A stretch of 64,000 nucleotides of DNA from Verrucomicrobiota bacterium. GTDB taxonomy: Bacteria > Verrucomicrobiota > Verrucomicrobiia > Opitutales > Opitutaceae. A program made the position numbers and the translations under genes. The notes below the pieces were generated by a model. That model made no database searches, was not told the DNA's origin, and saw only the letters and a list, made by a program, of their open reading frames with translations. Below, piece after piece: positions 51,541-61,008 of the stretch (the first letter of the stretch is position 1; each line of letters begins with the position of its first letter). The DNA is taken from NCBI GenBank assembly GCA_016721945.1, contig JADKHC010000020.1:1-64000 (forward strand). Reading direction: 5' to 3'.

Positions 51541-53628
51541 TCAATATGTCACATCCAGCTTTGCCCAAAGGACGCGGCCGGGCTCGTTGACGCGCGTGGT
51601 TTGCGCGAAACCGGAAACGGCGCTGCCCGCTCGACTGATATGCTCGGCGTAGTTTTTGTCGGATACGTTATCAACGCCGGCCGAGAAGCGGTAGTGCTCG
51701 CTGAAGCGGTAACTGGCGTTGAGCGACACGACACAAAATCCGGGCGAGCGACCGATGTCCTGCCCAACGATGTTTCCTTGATTAACCGCGAAACGATCCT
51801 GCGCGGAAACTCCACGGAGCAGGCCGCCAACCGACCAGTCGGGTGCGGCATAAACCAACCCAAGCCGTCCCTCCAACGGCGGCAATTGCGCGAGCGGCTT
51901 CGAATCGGTGTCGTTTTCGCCGCGAACATACGCGAGGGATGCGTCGATTTTCCAATGCTCCATAAAGCGCCATGCCACGGAAGCCTCGCCACCGAGCGTC
52001 GATGCGTCGATGTTGCGCGTAACCACCGCCGACCGCGTGCCCATCATGCCCGAGGGTTTGCTGACTCCGTTCTGAACCAGGATGAAATCGGCAATTTCGG
52101 CTGTGAACAGCGCCACCGAAAACTCAACTGCCCCACGGCGATAAATCGCGCCGACGTCGAGTTGCGTCGTCGTCTCAGGCTCCGTGCCGAACGCAGTAAC
52201 GCTGGCCACGCTTTCGTTTTTGATGAGCTCCCAATAATCGGGAAACCGCTGCACCCGCCCCACACCGGCGTATAACGTCAGCGGAGCCTTCTCTCCACCG
52301 ACGACGTGTTCGTAACGGGCGAATCCCGAGAACAAATCCGAGCGGCGCACACGCCCGGCGCTTGGGTTCGCAACCGGGCTCATCATCGAAATCGCCACGG
52401 TGCTTCGAGTGTCCTCAGCTTCCCAGGTATCGAGACGAGCTCCCGACACAAACCGGCTACCTGGGGCAAACGAATACGAGCCTTCGGCAAACAAGCCGTA
52501 CTGGGAAAACTCGGCATCTTTCACCCGTGCCCTGGCTTCATAGGGCATCGCGGATTCGTTCATCGTGGATCGAACCGTGTGTCTATTGCGCTGCGTGTCG
52601 ACGCCTGCGGTAATCGTCAGCGCCTCGACCGGCGCAAGCGTGAGTTGGGCCAGGCCGCCCGTGGTGCGACGATCCGGATTCGATACCGATTGGTTCGGCA
52701 TCATCATCGATGCAACAAACGGTCGCAGCGTGTAGTTGTCCATCACATGATCGACGTAGTTGTAGTAACAGCGCGCTTCCAACCGCTTCAGCCACGACGC
52801 GAGATTGTCGCGACGCAGGCGCAATCCGTAGTTGGTTCGGTCGAACTTCACGCCGTCCATCATGCGGTCCGCGTACGCGGCCTCGCCGTCGCTCTTCGCG
52901 CCTGACAGCTCGACAAACGTCGACACATCCGGAGTCCAGGCGACGCTGGCGTTCGTGCTCCAGCGCTCGTAGGCGGAATGCACGGCATCGCCCGCACCGT
53001 CCGCGTAGTCGTTCGCACGGGTCAATGTTACCGAACCACGGCCTTGAACTATAGTGTTGCCACCGCGCACCTCGGCCAAGCTGTCGACGCGGCCGAAGCT
53101 GGCTGTCGTGGCCGCGAAATCGGCGTGGACCTCCCTGCCGGAGAGCCGACGAAAATCGCGCTCGAAAAGGACAACGCCAGCGGAATTACCTGGGCCATGC
53201 AGGACGGTCTGAGGGCCCTTAATAATCGTCACCCGATCATAGGCTGAGGGGAAAGCGTAGGCCGTCGGCGGGTCCATACGGTTGCCACAACCGCCGAAAA
53301 CACACTGGTCATCGAGTTGCACACCGAGTCGAGAACCAGCCAAGCCCCGCAAAACGGGATCGCCGTCAGTGCCGCCTTTACGGATGACGGAAAAGCCGGG
53401 CACGCTTTTTAAAACATCGGCCCCGTCCTGCGCCGGAACCGGCTGGGCGGGAGCCTTCATGTCGACCTGCGTCACGAGCGGCTTGGTGTCAGGACCGGCG
53501 GTGACGACAACCGCGTTGAGCTTAATGGGCGCATCCGAATTGGGTGCGGGATACGCTGCAGTTTGGGCGACTGCGATGGCCGGCAAGGCCACGCAGGAGG
53601 CGATTAAAAATACAAAACGAGATTTCAC
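51541..53628 (-). CDS. oprC: TonB-dependent copper receptor, OprC/NosA type
   Basis: From GTG at 53628 (signal VKSRFVFLIASCVALPAIAVAQ) the product has 695 residues. The plug contains DDQCVFGGCGNRMDPPTAYAFPS, the hallmark of OprC-type copper receptors. Cys114 and Met118 form the CxxxM pair, and a barrel segment YVDHVMDNYTLRPF provides His294 and Met296 (HxM), so both halves of the known OprC copper site are present. The barrel ends RVLWAKLDVTY. It imports copper across the outer membrane. The frame is open to 53793, but only the GTG start gives a signal peptide at the N-terminus. Confidence 0.93.
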   Translation of the reverse strand: MKSRFVFLIASCVALPAIAVAQTAAYPAPNSDAPIKLNAVVVTAGPDTKPLVTQVDMKAPAQPVPAQDGADVLKSVPGFSVIRKGGTDGDPVLRGLAGSRLGVQLDDQCVFGGCGNRMDPPTAYAFPSAYDRVTIIKGPQTVLHGPGNSAGVVLFERDFRRLSGREVHADFAATTASFGRVDSLAEVRGGNTIVQGRGSVTLTRANDYADGAGDAVHSAYERWSTNASVAWTPDVSTFVELSGAKSDGEAAYADRMMDGVKFDRTNYGLRLRRDNLASWLKRLEARCYYNYVDHVMDNYTLRPFVASMMMPNQSVSNPDRRTTGGLAQLTLAPVEALTITAGVDTQRNRHTVRSTMNESAMPYEARARVKDAEFSQYGLFAEGSYSFAPGSRFVSGARLDTWEAEDTRSTVAISMMSPVANPSAGRVRRSDLFSGFARYEHVVGGEKAPLTLYAGVGRVQRFPDYWELIKNESVASVTAFGTEPETTTQLDVGAIYRRGAVEFSVALFTAEIADFILVQNGVSKPSGMMGTRSAVVTRNIDASTLGGEASVAWRFMEHWKIDASLAYVRGENDTDSKPLAQLPPLEGRLGLVYAAPDWSVGGLLRGVSAQDRFAVNQGNIVGQDIGRSPGFCVVSLNASYRFSEHYRFSAGVDNVSDKNYAEHISRAGSAVSGFAQTTRVNEPGRVLWAKLDVTY

Positions 53629-53727
53629 GAAAAGATAGAAGATGGTTATGGTAAAGCACGGCCACGCGTAGCGACGCGGGACGCGACGGACGGAGTCCGT
53701 GGAAAACAGGAGACGCGGCTGAGAATG

Positions 53728-53755
53728 GAGGACGGCCCGCCGGGCCATCCCTACC
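53728..53755. repeat. GTAGGGATGG palindromic repeat, copy 2
   Basis: GGACGGCCCGCCGGGCCATC followed by CCTACC: the reverse complement of the family member at 28901-28928, with a strong GGCCCG/CGGGCC stem. It overlaps the 3' end of the next gene slightly or abuts it at 53759. Confidence 0.65.
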
Positions 53756-53758
53756 TCG

Positions 53759-54139
53759 TCAGGCTCGTGGTGGTGGCACGGCCGGTTCGGCACGCCCTCT
53801 TCCTGCTAGCACCCATTCAACACCCGACCAGCGATTCCCATTGGAAATCGTGGCCACACATTCAGCCGTTGGCTGAAAAATCAACACGAGCTTGTCGCGT
53901 AGCCGGATCTCCGGCGGCAGCTGCTGCTTCTCCTGCTCCTTCGCCTTGCTCACCGCGCAGCAGAGCGAACAAGGCTTCTCCGCGTCGAACGTTTCCTCAA
54001 GCGCCTGCCCCACCGACATCGTACTCACATAACCAGTAAACATCCGCGCCCAAGCAAACACCTGCACCGCATCCCACTGACTTCCCGTGGCGAGTAACCA
54101 CGCGGTCAACAACGAGAGGAGGGCAAAACGACGACGCAC
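53759..54139 (-). CDS. Exported Cys-rich small protein upstream of the copper receptor
   Basis: From GTG at 54139 the product has 126 residues with a hydrophobic export signal (VRRRFALLSLLTAWLLATG). Then come WARMFTGYVSTMSVGQALEETFDAEKPCSLCCAVSKAKEQEKQQ and a hydrophilic end. The motif CSLCC after DAEKP is the only clear metal-ligand cluster. The frame is open to an ATG at 54262 that overlaps the stop of the large gene upstream by 4 bases, so coupled translation from there is possible. Position directly ahead of oprC suggests a copper-related periplasmic role; I recognise no named family. Confidence 0.65.
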   Translation of the reverse strand: MRRRFALLSLLTAWLLATGSQWDAVQVFAWARMFTGYVSTMSVGQALEETFDAEKPCSLCCAVSKAKEQEKQQLPPEIRLRDKLVLIFQPTAECVATISNGNRWSGVEWVLAGRGRAEPAVPPPRA

Positions 54140-54258
54140 GTTTGCACAGAAGCTAAGAACGCCGCGCTGACAAGCCCGGCGAATAATTCGTTGTCGATCG
54201 TCAACTTCGCCACGCATTCCTGCGTGGGGCGTGCAATTCAGTTCAACATCCCTGTTTC

Positions 54259-57200
54259 TCATGGACAGCTTGCCACCGCTGCGACGGCAGCGCGGGCGAA
54301 ATGTTCGTCATGCCACAACAGCAGCGGCTGCGTACGTGTCGTCACTTGGGCCAGAGTCGCGAGGGTTTTGAGTTCTTCGCGTGGCAAGGCCGCTGTCGCA
54401 GCTGCAAACGCATCCGCATTGTCGAGGCCTTTCATCTTGGCCTGTTCCCACGCGACGCGGGCAGCGATACAGACGGGGTTGGCTGCGGTTTCTCCTTCAT
54501 CGTCGAGGATGACTTTGTCGCCAAGCGCGAGGAGCTCAGCCTGCGCGGATTCGCGTGCGGGACTCCAGCGACTGGCCAATCGCACCAACGCATCCTGGCA
54601 ACCGTCGGCCACCCAGCGCGTGCGGCGGTCATTGTCCTCGCGCTCTTCTTTCAGGATGAGAGCGCTCGCCTCTTCCTCCGTGAGCACGCGCGACGCGGCC
54701 TCCGACGATGACGACGTTGGCGCTGCGGGTTTCGCCGCGAGATAATCGCGGCGCACTTTCACGGCGGCGGAAAGTTCGGCGAGGAGCACTTCAGGCGTCA
54801 CCGTGCGTGGCAGTTTCGCCACCGCCGCGAGCCATGGCTCGAGGTCAGGGCCACCGATCCGGACCTCTTTCCCATTTTCATCCTCAATTCTGGCGTATCC
54901 GTTGAGAATGAGCCACTCGGGATTAAACTCCTCCGAGCTCAACAACAACAATGCGCGAGAGGCAAAACCGCCCTGCTCGATATCGTAGCCGATCATGCGC
55001 AGATCCGGGTAAGCGCTGGCCGCATCGGGGCAATAAATGACCGAAGGAAAATGGTCATCGATGAGCTTCTTGCGCTGGTCACCGGTGGCGGCGAGCACGT
55101 CTTTCAGCCAGTCGTGAAACTGCGTGCAGGACTCCATGTTGGCCTTTGGTCCAAACGAAATCCCGGTGAGTAAACCCGCTGCAATATCACGCTCAATCAG
55201 CGCCTCGACATAGAGCGCGTGCAGAGGATCTTTGTCATCCTTCGGCCGTCGGCGTGGGTCGTCGAGCCAGGTAGCCAGCCGCGCCCAATCGCCCAATATC
55301 GGCCCGCGAATCCTTGCGACAGCCAACACTGTCTCGGGATCGGTAATATCCTGCGCTGCGGTGAACAGGTGCGTCACGGCCTCACGATTTGCCGCATTCC
55401 AAGCGTCATCCCGCAACCCTGAGAAACTGCGCAACGCCCGTCCGGCTTGCGCGGGTTTTGTCGAGTATTTGGGGCGGGCCAATGCCGCACCCGCCTCGCC
55501 CAGGATGTCGCGGCGCACTTGGGCCAACTTGGCTACGGTCGCCGGTTCGCGCCACTCTTTGAACCCCGTCCGCATAGCCGTCTCTCCGGCGATCACGAGG
55601 TCGTTCCAGCGCTCCTTTGAGATGCCCAGATCGGGAAGTTTTTCGCCTGCGGCGAGCGGGATATTCGTCAACTGATGCAACGCATACCACGAGCGGAAGC
55701 TGATGACAGTAGGGATGTCGTGATTAAATTTTTCGAGATACGCATCGTACTCCCATTGGCCTCGAAAATCGCGCAGGCGGCGAGGCACTGGGTCGGCACA
55801 GGCGAAGTCGATATACGTGCTCCTCATATCCGAACCAGCCACGAGGAGAAATGTGGTCACTCCCGTGCGCCGCGGATCCTGACCGTACAGTTGCCGCATC
55901 TGGTACCTTGGATCGCGGAGCGTTTCCGGCCGATGATTGGTCAGCATCTCATCCCAGCGCGCGAGATCGCGGTTATCCATCTGGCCGCGAGCGCTCTGGA
56001 GGGTGAGCTCAATTTCCGCTTGAAGCCGCGTCTGCAACCGGCGGTCAAACGCATTGCGCTGCATCCAGCCCTCGAGCGCGTTCTGGATAAACGCGAGCTG
56101 CTCGGTGGACGCCACGCCGAAGCCTTCCTTGCGGCGCAAGATCCGCATCTTCGCCAATAAAAACTCGGGGTATTCTTTGCGCTTTGAGAGGACGAGCTCT
56201 TGCGCCAGCGCCATCCACAGACCGTTGGTCAACCCGCACTCGCTGACGGCAAGAGGAGTCGGCGGCTGCGCGAGCGGCTTGGTGAAACCGTGAGCCCAAA
56301 TGCTGCCGCGCACCAGCGGCACGAAAGTCGTTTGAAGGCGCGCGAGCTGGGCGATTTCCGGCGTATTTTCCGCTGCGGCCACGAGCAGGCGCGCTTGTGC
56401 CACCCCATCCTCATCGGCCTGCGCAGGCAGTGAATTCACCACGGAGGTGAGCATGGCGATGGCCATGCGGCGCTGGTCGGCGTTGAGGCGGCTGTTTTTT
56501 TCCACCAACGCACTCGCCAACGGCGCCCAATAAAAACCATGCGCTCCCGTGCTGACTTTGGCGAAGGGATGCACGTCATCAGTGCCATCGATCAGATTGC
56601 CAAGTTGCCCGAGCGCAACATGAGCGGTGACAGCGGGCCAACTATGGCTGGCATAGGGCTTATTGCGCTGGCGATAAATTTCCAGCGCGAGAGCGTAGCG
56701 CTCGGACTCCGGGTAGTTGAGGCCGATCTTGGCCAGATCGGTCAGCCCGAAGGTGCCGCTCAACATCGCCTGCGCTACCTGCTCACTGCCTTCTTTCGGC
56801 ATCGGGGTGCCAGCGCGAAACGCAGTGAGACAAGCTTGGCTGCTGCGCGTGATTTTCCCGTAATTGCGCTCGAAAATATCAGCGGCGATTTGCCGATCCA
56901 GCTCCTTCGAGGCGGCGGCGCGGCGGGCATCTTCCTCGGCATTTTTTAGTTGTAGCCGGAAGTTGCGCTCTTCGCGGGCAGCGCGCTCTTTGGCGTCGAT
57001 TTTCTCCTGCTCTTTGCGAGCGGCTGCTGCCTCGCGAGCCTCCTCGTTCTCCCGCAACTCACGTGCCCACTTTGTGAACCCACTTTCCTCCACTGGCCCC
57101 GAGGCACGGCGCTGCGAGCGCTCCCAGTTTGCCTTATCCGACTGGAACCGCTCAAAGTTGGCTTGCTGGATGTCGTGCGGTTCGGCGTGGATGCCTCCGT

Positions 57201-57312
57201 ATTTATCAACCTTGTAAGCCGCCAGACGCGGAACCCCGCCGACGACCAACGCGGCCGTGAGCGCCAGTGCATGAATGCGAACAAACCTGTGACTAGAGGG
57301 AAAGTGATTCAT
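54259..57312 (-). CDS. Very large exported protein of unknown function
   Basis: A 1017-residue product with a signal peptide (FVRIHALALTAALVVGGVPRLAA). A charged coiled region (about residues 60-150, rich in Glu, Arg and Ala: KEQEKIDAKERAAREERNFRLQLKNAEEDARRAA) is followed by an extended alpha-helical part with TPR/Sel1-like spacing (for example LAKIGLNYPESERYALALEIYRQRNKPYA and EQVAQAMLSGTFGLTDLAKIGL). No catalytic motif is recognised. It ends next to the Cys-rich gene and follows another exported-protein gene (57346-58467) by about 33 bases, so it is probably part of one transcript. Function unknown. Confidence 0.85.
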   Translation of the reverse strand: MNHFPSSHRFVRIHALALTAALVVGGVPRLAAYKVDKYGGIHAEPHDIQQANFERFQSDKANWERSQRRASGPVEESGFTKWARELRENEEAREAAAARKEQEKIDAKERAAREERNFRLQLKNAEEDARRAAASKELDRQIAADIFERNYGKITRSSQACLTAFRAGTPMPKEGSEQVAQAMLSGTFGLTDLAKIGLNYPESERYALALEIYRQRNKPYASHSWPAVTAHVALGQLGNLIDGTDDVHPFAKVSTGAHGFYWAPLASALVEKNSRLNADQRRMAIAMLTSVVNSLPAQADEDGVAQARLLVAAAENTPEIAQLARLQTTFVPLVRGSIWAHGFTKPLAQPPTPLAVSECGLTNGLWMALAQELVLSKRKEYPEFLLAKMRILRRKEGFGVASTEQLAFIQNALEGWMQRNAFDRRLQTRLQAEIELTLQSARGQMDNRDLARWDEMLTNHRPETLRDPRYQMRQLYGQDPRRTGVTTFLLVAGSDMRSTYIDFACADPVPRRLRDFRGQWEYDAYLEKFNHDIPTVISFRSWYALHQLTNIPLAAGEKLPDLGISKERWNDLVIAGETAMRTGFKEWREPATVAKLAQVRRDILGEAGAALARPKYSTKPAQAGRALRSFSGLRDDAWNAANREAVTHLFTAAQDITDPETVLAVARIRGPILGDWARLATWLDDPRRRPKDDKDPLHALYVEALIERDIAAGLLTGISFGPKANMESCTQFHDWLKDVLAATGDQRKKLIDDHFPSVIYCPDAASAYPDLRMIGYDIEQGGFASRALLLLSSEEFNPEWLILNGYARIEDENGKEVRIGGPDLEPWLAAVAKLPRTVTPEVLLAELSAAVKVRRDYLAAKPAAPTSSSSEAASRVLTEEEASALILKEEREDNDRRTRWVADGCQDALVRLASRWSPARESAQAELLALGDKVILDDEGETAANPVCIAARVAWEQAKMKGLDNADAFAAATAALPREELKTLATLAQVTTRTQPLLLWHDEHFARAAVAAVASCP

Positions 57313-57345
57313 CCTACGATGCGCGCGAGTTAATGCTCTCTCAAC

Positions 57346-58467
57346 TCACTGTTTGACCAGCGCTAGCAGGTCTTTTTGCGCGGCTTTCACCATGGCGACG
57401 ACTTCGTCGTGATACGCTTTGGGATCGGTGAGCGTGGCGGTGAACGTGAATTTCATATCGGCACCGGGCGCGATGCCCCAGACGCCTTTGCCCTCGGAAT
57501 ACGAGGTGAACGAAAAGAGATCCGTCGCGCCGAGCAGCGGCTGGGCGAGCGTCACGACGACGTCGCCATCCTTCGCGGGCACGGGCTTGGCGCGAGAAGT
57601 CGTCTGACCTTTGGGATTTCCCGTGGGCGTGCGAAAGGCGATGCGCGTATGCGTGGCGCGGATACCGACCTGCGGAAAAATTTTCGCCGTGTGGGTGTTG
57701 GTTACCGACGAGCCGCTGTGCGCCGTACCCGCACGGAACATGCGGCCTTCGGTCCCGGCCTTGGCCGAACCAAGCATGACGAGATACGTGGCTTTGACGA
57801 CGTGGGCGTTGAGTTCCTTCGCAAGTTCGACTTCAAGTTTGGGCAAGTCGGCGGTGTAGTAAGTGCTGTTGGCGGTCAACCCGCCGGAATCCTTGGAAGA
57901 CCAACCTTTGATCACGCCTTTAAACGGATAGGGAAACGTGCCGACTTCGAGGGAGAAAGGTACGTAAGGCGTCAGGCTGCTCGCCTCGACCAACATCACG
58001 TCGCCTTCCATGTTGCCATATTTGGAGAAGTTTTTGAATCCGGCCAGCTTGGTGATTTTCTGATACGCGGGACTCGCGAGCACGGTGGCCTGAGGTACAA
58101 CTTCAAAGCCATGGGCGGCCAGATCAGCCTGCAACTGCGCGTAGATTTCATCCGTGATCGCACCGAGTTCGGCGTTGTCCACGGTGGGCCAAACCATTTT
58201 CGCCTCGGTATCGCTCTTGTTGGCCAAGATGCCGTTGGTGTCGGTCCGGTGCGACGTGGAGACTTGAAACGACACGAGCACGCTGGTGATGGCGACGCGT
58301 TTGGTGCCAGCCAATCCGGCTGCCGAGCTACCGGTAAAAACCGCCGGGCCGGAGGGCATTGGTTCCTCTTTCTTTGCCGAGGCGGTGAGGCCGAGCAGCA
58401 ACGACAGAGCGACGCTTGAAATTTTCAGGGTACGGGTAAGAAAGCGCCTAACAGGGAGCGAGATCAT
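57346..58467 (-). CDS. Exported protein of unknown function
   Basis: From ATG at 58467 the product has 373 residues with a signal peptide (MISLPVRRFLTRTLKISSVALSLLLGLTASA). The mature part is mixed alpha/beta: KRVAITSVLVSFQVSTSH, DEIYAQLQADLAAHGFEVVPQATVLASPAYQKI, AKELNAHVVKATYLVMLGSAKAG, and a beta-rich end (ADMKFTFTATLTDPKAYHDEVVAMVKAAQKDLLALVKQ). The AVAIxxVxVxF...LxxxLxxxGFxVV layout recalls periplasmic or lipoprotein CsgG/TolB-N-like folds, but I do not assign it. It is followed by the 1017-residue gene. Confidence 0.85.
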   Translation of the reverse strand: MISLPVRRFLTRTLKISSVALSLLLGLTASAKKEEPMPSGPAVFTGSSAAGLAGTKRVAITSVLVSFQVSTSHRTDTNGILANKSDTEAKMVWPTVDNAELGAITDEIYAQLQADLAAHGFEVVPQATVLASPAYQKITKLAGFKNFSKYGNMEGDVMLVEASSLTPYVPFSLEVGTFPYPFKGVIKGWSSKDSGGLTANSTYYTADLPKLEVELAKELNAHVVKATYLVMLGSAKAGTEGRMFRAGTAHSGSSVTNTHTAKIFPQVGIRATHTRIAFRTPTGNPKGQTTSRAKPVPAKDGDVVVTLAQPLLGATDLFSFTSYSEGKGVWGIAPGADMKFTFTATLTDPKAYHDEVVAMVKAAQKDLLALVKQ

Positions 58468-58665
58468 GGGTGAGGAGATAGTTGAATGAAGGAACGACTT
58501 TGAACGAAAACGGAGCAACAGCTGAACGAATACCCCGTAATACACGAGCTTATGCTGCACCAATATACTCCGGCCAACCCGCACAGCTGAGCCCGGAGCC
58601 CAAAACGAGGTCTTCTTGCCTTCCCCTCGTGCGCCCGGCAAGTGAGAGCCGCGCCACGCGCACCC

Positions 58666-60708
58666 ATGTCACGCCTCAACTTCACGCTCGAAAAAGAATC
58701 TCTCGGCTCCAAAGCCCGCGCTGCGCGTTTTCAAACCGCACACGGCGAGGTGCGCACGCCCGTCTTCATGCCCGTGGGCACGCAGGCCACCGTCAAAAAC
58801 ATGACGGTTGAAAGCCTCAAAACCCTCGATGCCCAAGTCCTGCTGGCCAACACCTACCACCTGCTCCTCCGCCCTGGCCCGGCGGTTTTCAAGAAATTTG
58901 GCGGTATCCACAGGTTCATGAATTGGGACCGCCCCGTGCTCACCGACTCCGGCGGCTTTCAGATCTTCTCGCTGCCCGAATCCCGCGTTATGACCGAAGC
59001 CGGCGCGCAATTCCGCAGTTACGTCGATGGCGAGGTCCATTTTCTCTCACCCGAATCCAGCATCGAGATGCAACGCACCATCGGCAGCGACATCATGATG
59101 GTGCTCGACCAGTGCATCCCCTCGACTGCTTCGCACGAACAAACTGAAGCCGCCATGCACCTCACGCACCGCTGGGCCGAACGCTCGCTCCGCGCCCGCG
59201 GCGACTCGCCCCAGGCACTCTTCGGCATCGTGCAAGGCGCCTGCCACGCCGATCTCCGCAAACGCAGCGCCGAATTCCTCCGCGCCCTGCCCTTCGACGG
59301 CCTCGCCATCGGCGGCCTCGCCGTCGGCGAAACCCATGAACAACGCTACGCATTCGCCGACCTAACCACCAACCATCTGCCCAAAGACCTTCCCCGCTAC
59401 CTCATGGGCGTCGGCACGCCGATCGACATCCTCGAAGCCGTACACCGAGGCGTGGACATGTTCGACTGCATCATACCGACTCAGCTCGCCCAGCGCGGCA
59501 CCGCCTTCACCTCTCATGGCCGCCTTCACTGCCGTCGCTCGGTCTATAAATTTTCCGAAGAACCACTCGATGCCACCTGCAATTGCTCAACCTGTCGTGA
59601 TCACCCGCGCGCCTACATCCACCACCTGATCAAAGCCGACGAAACCCTCGGCTGGCAGCTCCTCGCCATTCACAACATCGCGTTTTACCAGCGCCTCATG
59701 GCCGAAATGCGCGCCGCCATTCTCGCCGGCGAATTCCTATCCTATTACAACCGCCAACGCCCCGAACTCGGCCGCACCGACGAGGACAACCCAGCCGTTC
59801 ATCCCGCACCCGCCCGCATCAAACGCCCGCCGCAGCTCGGCGACTACGAGGTGCATCAATCGCCCCAGGGCTTCAACAGCATCCGCCAGCTCAGCTCCGG
59901 CGAGGTCATGCACTCCGTCTCCGCGCCCGAGGAGGAAGCCAACCGCCTCTACATCGAGCAATCCCGCCTCGCCGCGCGCCTGCGTCGTCGCGACGAAAAC
60001 GACACGCAACCGCTCGTCATCTGGGACGTCGGCCTCGGCGCCGCCTCCAACGCCATGGCGGCGCTCCACTGCGCCGAACGCGAACTTACCGCCACCGCCA
60101 ACAACCCGGCCGCCCTGCGCCCACTGCACATCGTCAGCTTCGAGCGCGACCTCGACCCGCTCAAACTCGCCGCCCGCCACGCCGCCCGCTTTCCTCACCT
60201 CCGCCACGGCGCGCCGCACGAACTCCTAAAACACGAACACTGGAACCACGCATCTGGACTAATCGACTGGCGCCTCTACCACGGCGATTTCCTCGAATTC
60301 ATCGAAGCCGCGCCTCCACCCGATGTGATTTTCTACGACCCTTTTTCCGCGAAAACCGACGCCCCGCTCTGGCAGACTGAAGTCTTCGCCCGCATCCACC
60401 GCCACTGTCAGCCACGTCCAGCCGAGCTGTACACCTACTCAGCCAGCACCGCCGTCCGCGTCGCATTGCTCAGTGCGGGTTTCTACGTCGCCGAAGGCAT
60501 CGGCACCGGCCCCAAAGCCACTACAACTGTCGCCTACACCCAACTCTCCGACCGCAATAAAGCTGCCTACGCCCCTCGCCTGCTCGGCGCCGAATGGCTC
60601 GCCCGCTGGCGCCGCAGCGACTCGAAACATCCACCAGGCCTAAGCGACGAACAAAAAGCCATCGCCGCACAACACATCGAAGGTCATCCGCAGTTCGTAA
60701 GGCCGTAA
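58666..60708 (+). CDS. tgt: tRNA-guanine transglycosylase fused to an MnmC/MnmD-like methyltransferase domain
   Basis: A 680-residue protein, far longer than normal Tgt (about 370-390). Residues 1-365 are Tgt: TDSGGFQ with Asp94, nucleophile Asp267 in FDCIIPTQ, and zinc ligands Cys305, Cys307, Cys310 and His336. This domain exchanges guanine for preQ1 at tRNA position 34. Residues about 395-630 resemble the MnmC_N/MnmD SAM-dependent methyltransferase (DUF752): VIWDVGLGAASNAMAAL as the SAM loop, VIFYDPFSAKTDAPLWQTEVF as the DPFSPxxxPxLW motif, and LYTYSASTAVRVALLSAGFYV. MnmC acts on the wobble uridine 34 of other tRNAs. The usual PTRxxRNG of Tgt reads PTQLAQRG here. No separate FAD domain is present. 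Confidence 0.93.
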   Translation: MSRLNFTLEKESLGSKARAARFQTAHGEVRTPVFMPVGTQATVKNMTVESLKTLDAQVLLANTYHLLLRPGPAVFKKFGGIHRFMNWDRPVLTDSGGFQIFSLPESRVMTEAGAQFRSYVDGEVHFLSPESSIEMQRTIGSDIMMVLDQCIPSTASHEQTEAAMHLTHRWAERSLRARGDSPQALFGIVQGACHADLRKRSAEFLRALPFDGLAIGGLAVGETHEQRYAFADLTTNHLPKDLPRYLMGVGTPIDILEAVHRGVDMFDCIIPTQLAQRGTAFTSHGRLHCRRSVYKFSEEPLDATCNCSTCRDHPRAYIHHLIKADETLGWQLLAIHNIAFYQRLMAEMRAAILAGEFLSYYNRQRPELGRTDEDNPAVHPAPARIKRPPQLGDYEVHQSPQGFNSIRQLSSGEVMHSVSAPEEEANRLYIEQSRLAARLRRRDENDTQPLVIWDVGLGAASNAMAALHCAERELTATANNPAALRPLHIVSFERDLDPLKLAARHAARFPHLRHGAPHELLKHEHWNHASGLIDWRLYHGDFLEFIEAAPPPDVIFYDPFSAKTDAPLWQTEVFARIHRHCQPRPAELYTYSASTAVRVALLSAGFYVAEGIGTGPKATTTVAYTQLSDRNKAAYAPRLLGAEWLARWRRSDSKHPPGLSDEQKAIAAQHIEGHPQFVRP

Positions 60709-60868
60709 GACATCAATCATTTCGCCACAGAGAACACAAAGCCCAGACACAGAGTTCACAGAGAGAAACCAAAGACAGATTCAGGACCTATAACCTGTCG
60801 AAACGGCTCCCCGGGACGTTCCCCTGCCACTATCGCCGGGTAATACCAAACGCCCGAACATACATCCA

Positions 60869-60898
60869 ACCGGACGGCAAGGCTGGCCATCCCTACCC
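60869..60898. repeat. GTAGGGATGG palindromic repeat, copy 3
   Basis: ACCGGACGGCAAGGCTGGCC followed by ATCCCTACC: a member of the family at 28901 and 53728, with the GGCC core changed. Elsewhere in 60709-61052 there is a GGCTATAGTTTTGGG stretch similar to the outer part of the 19746/21253 repeat, and the PadR-type palindrome. Confidence 0.6.
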
Positions 60899-61008
60899 AC
60901 CTACGAGGCCTGCGTATAGGACCCAGCTTCAAGTATGCTGTCGGCTATAGTTTTGGGTTATCAGCACAGAGCTAACGTGGAAAGAAGCTTGACGGCTTTA
61001 CGCATAAC

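Noticed and set aside
57376..58419. 347-codon plus-strand frame
   Set aside because: Antisense shadow of the exported-protein gene 57346-58467, which has a signal peptide.
60709..61008. Possible small gene between tgt and PadR
   Set aside because: Open frames here have no ribosome-binding site or protein-like composition and cover repeat DNA.
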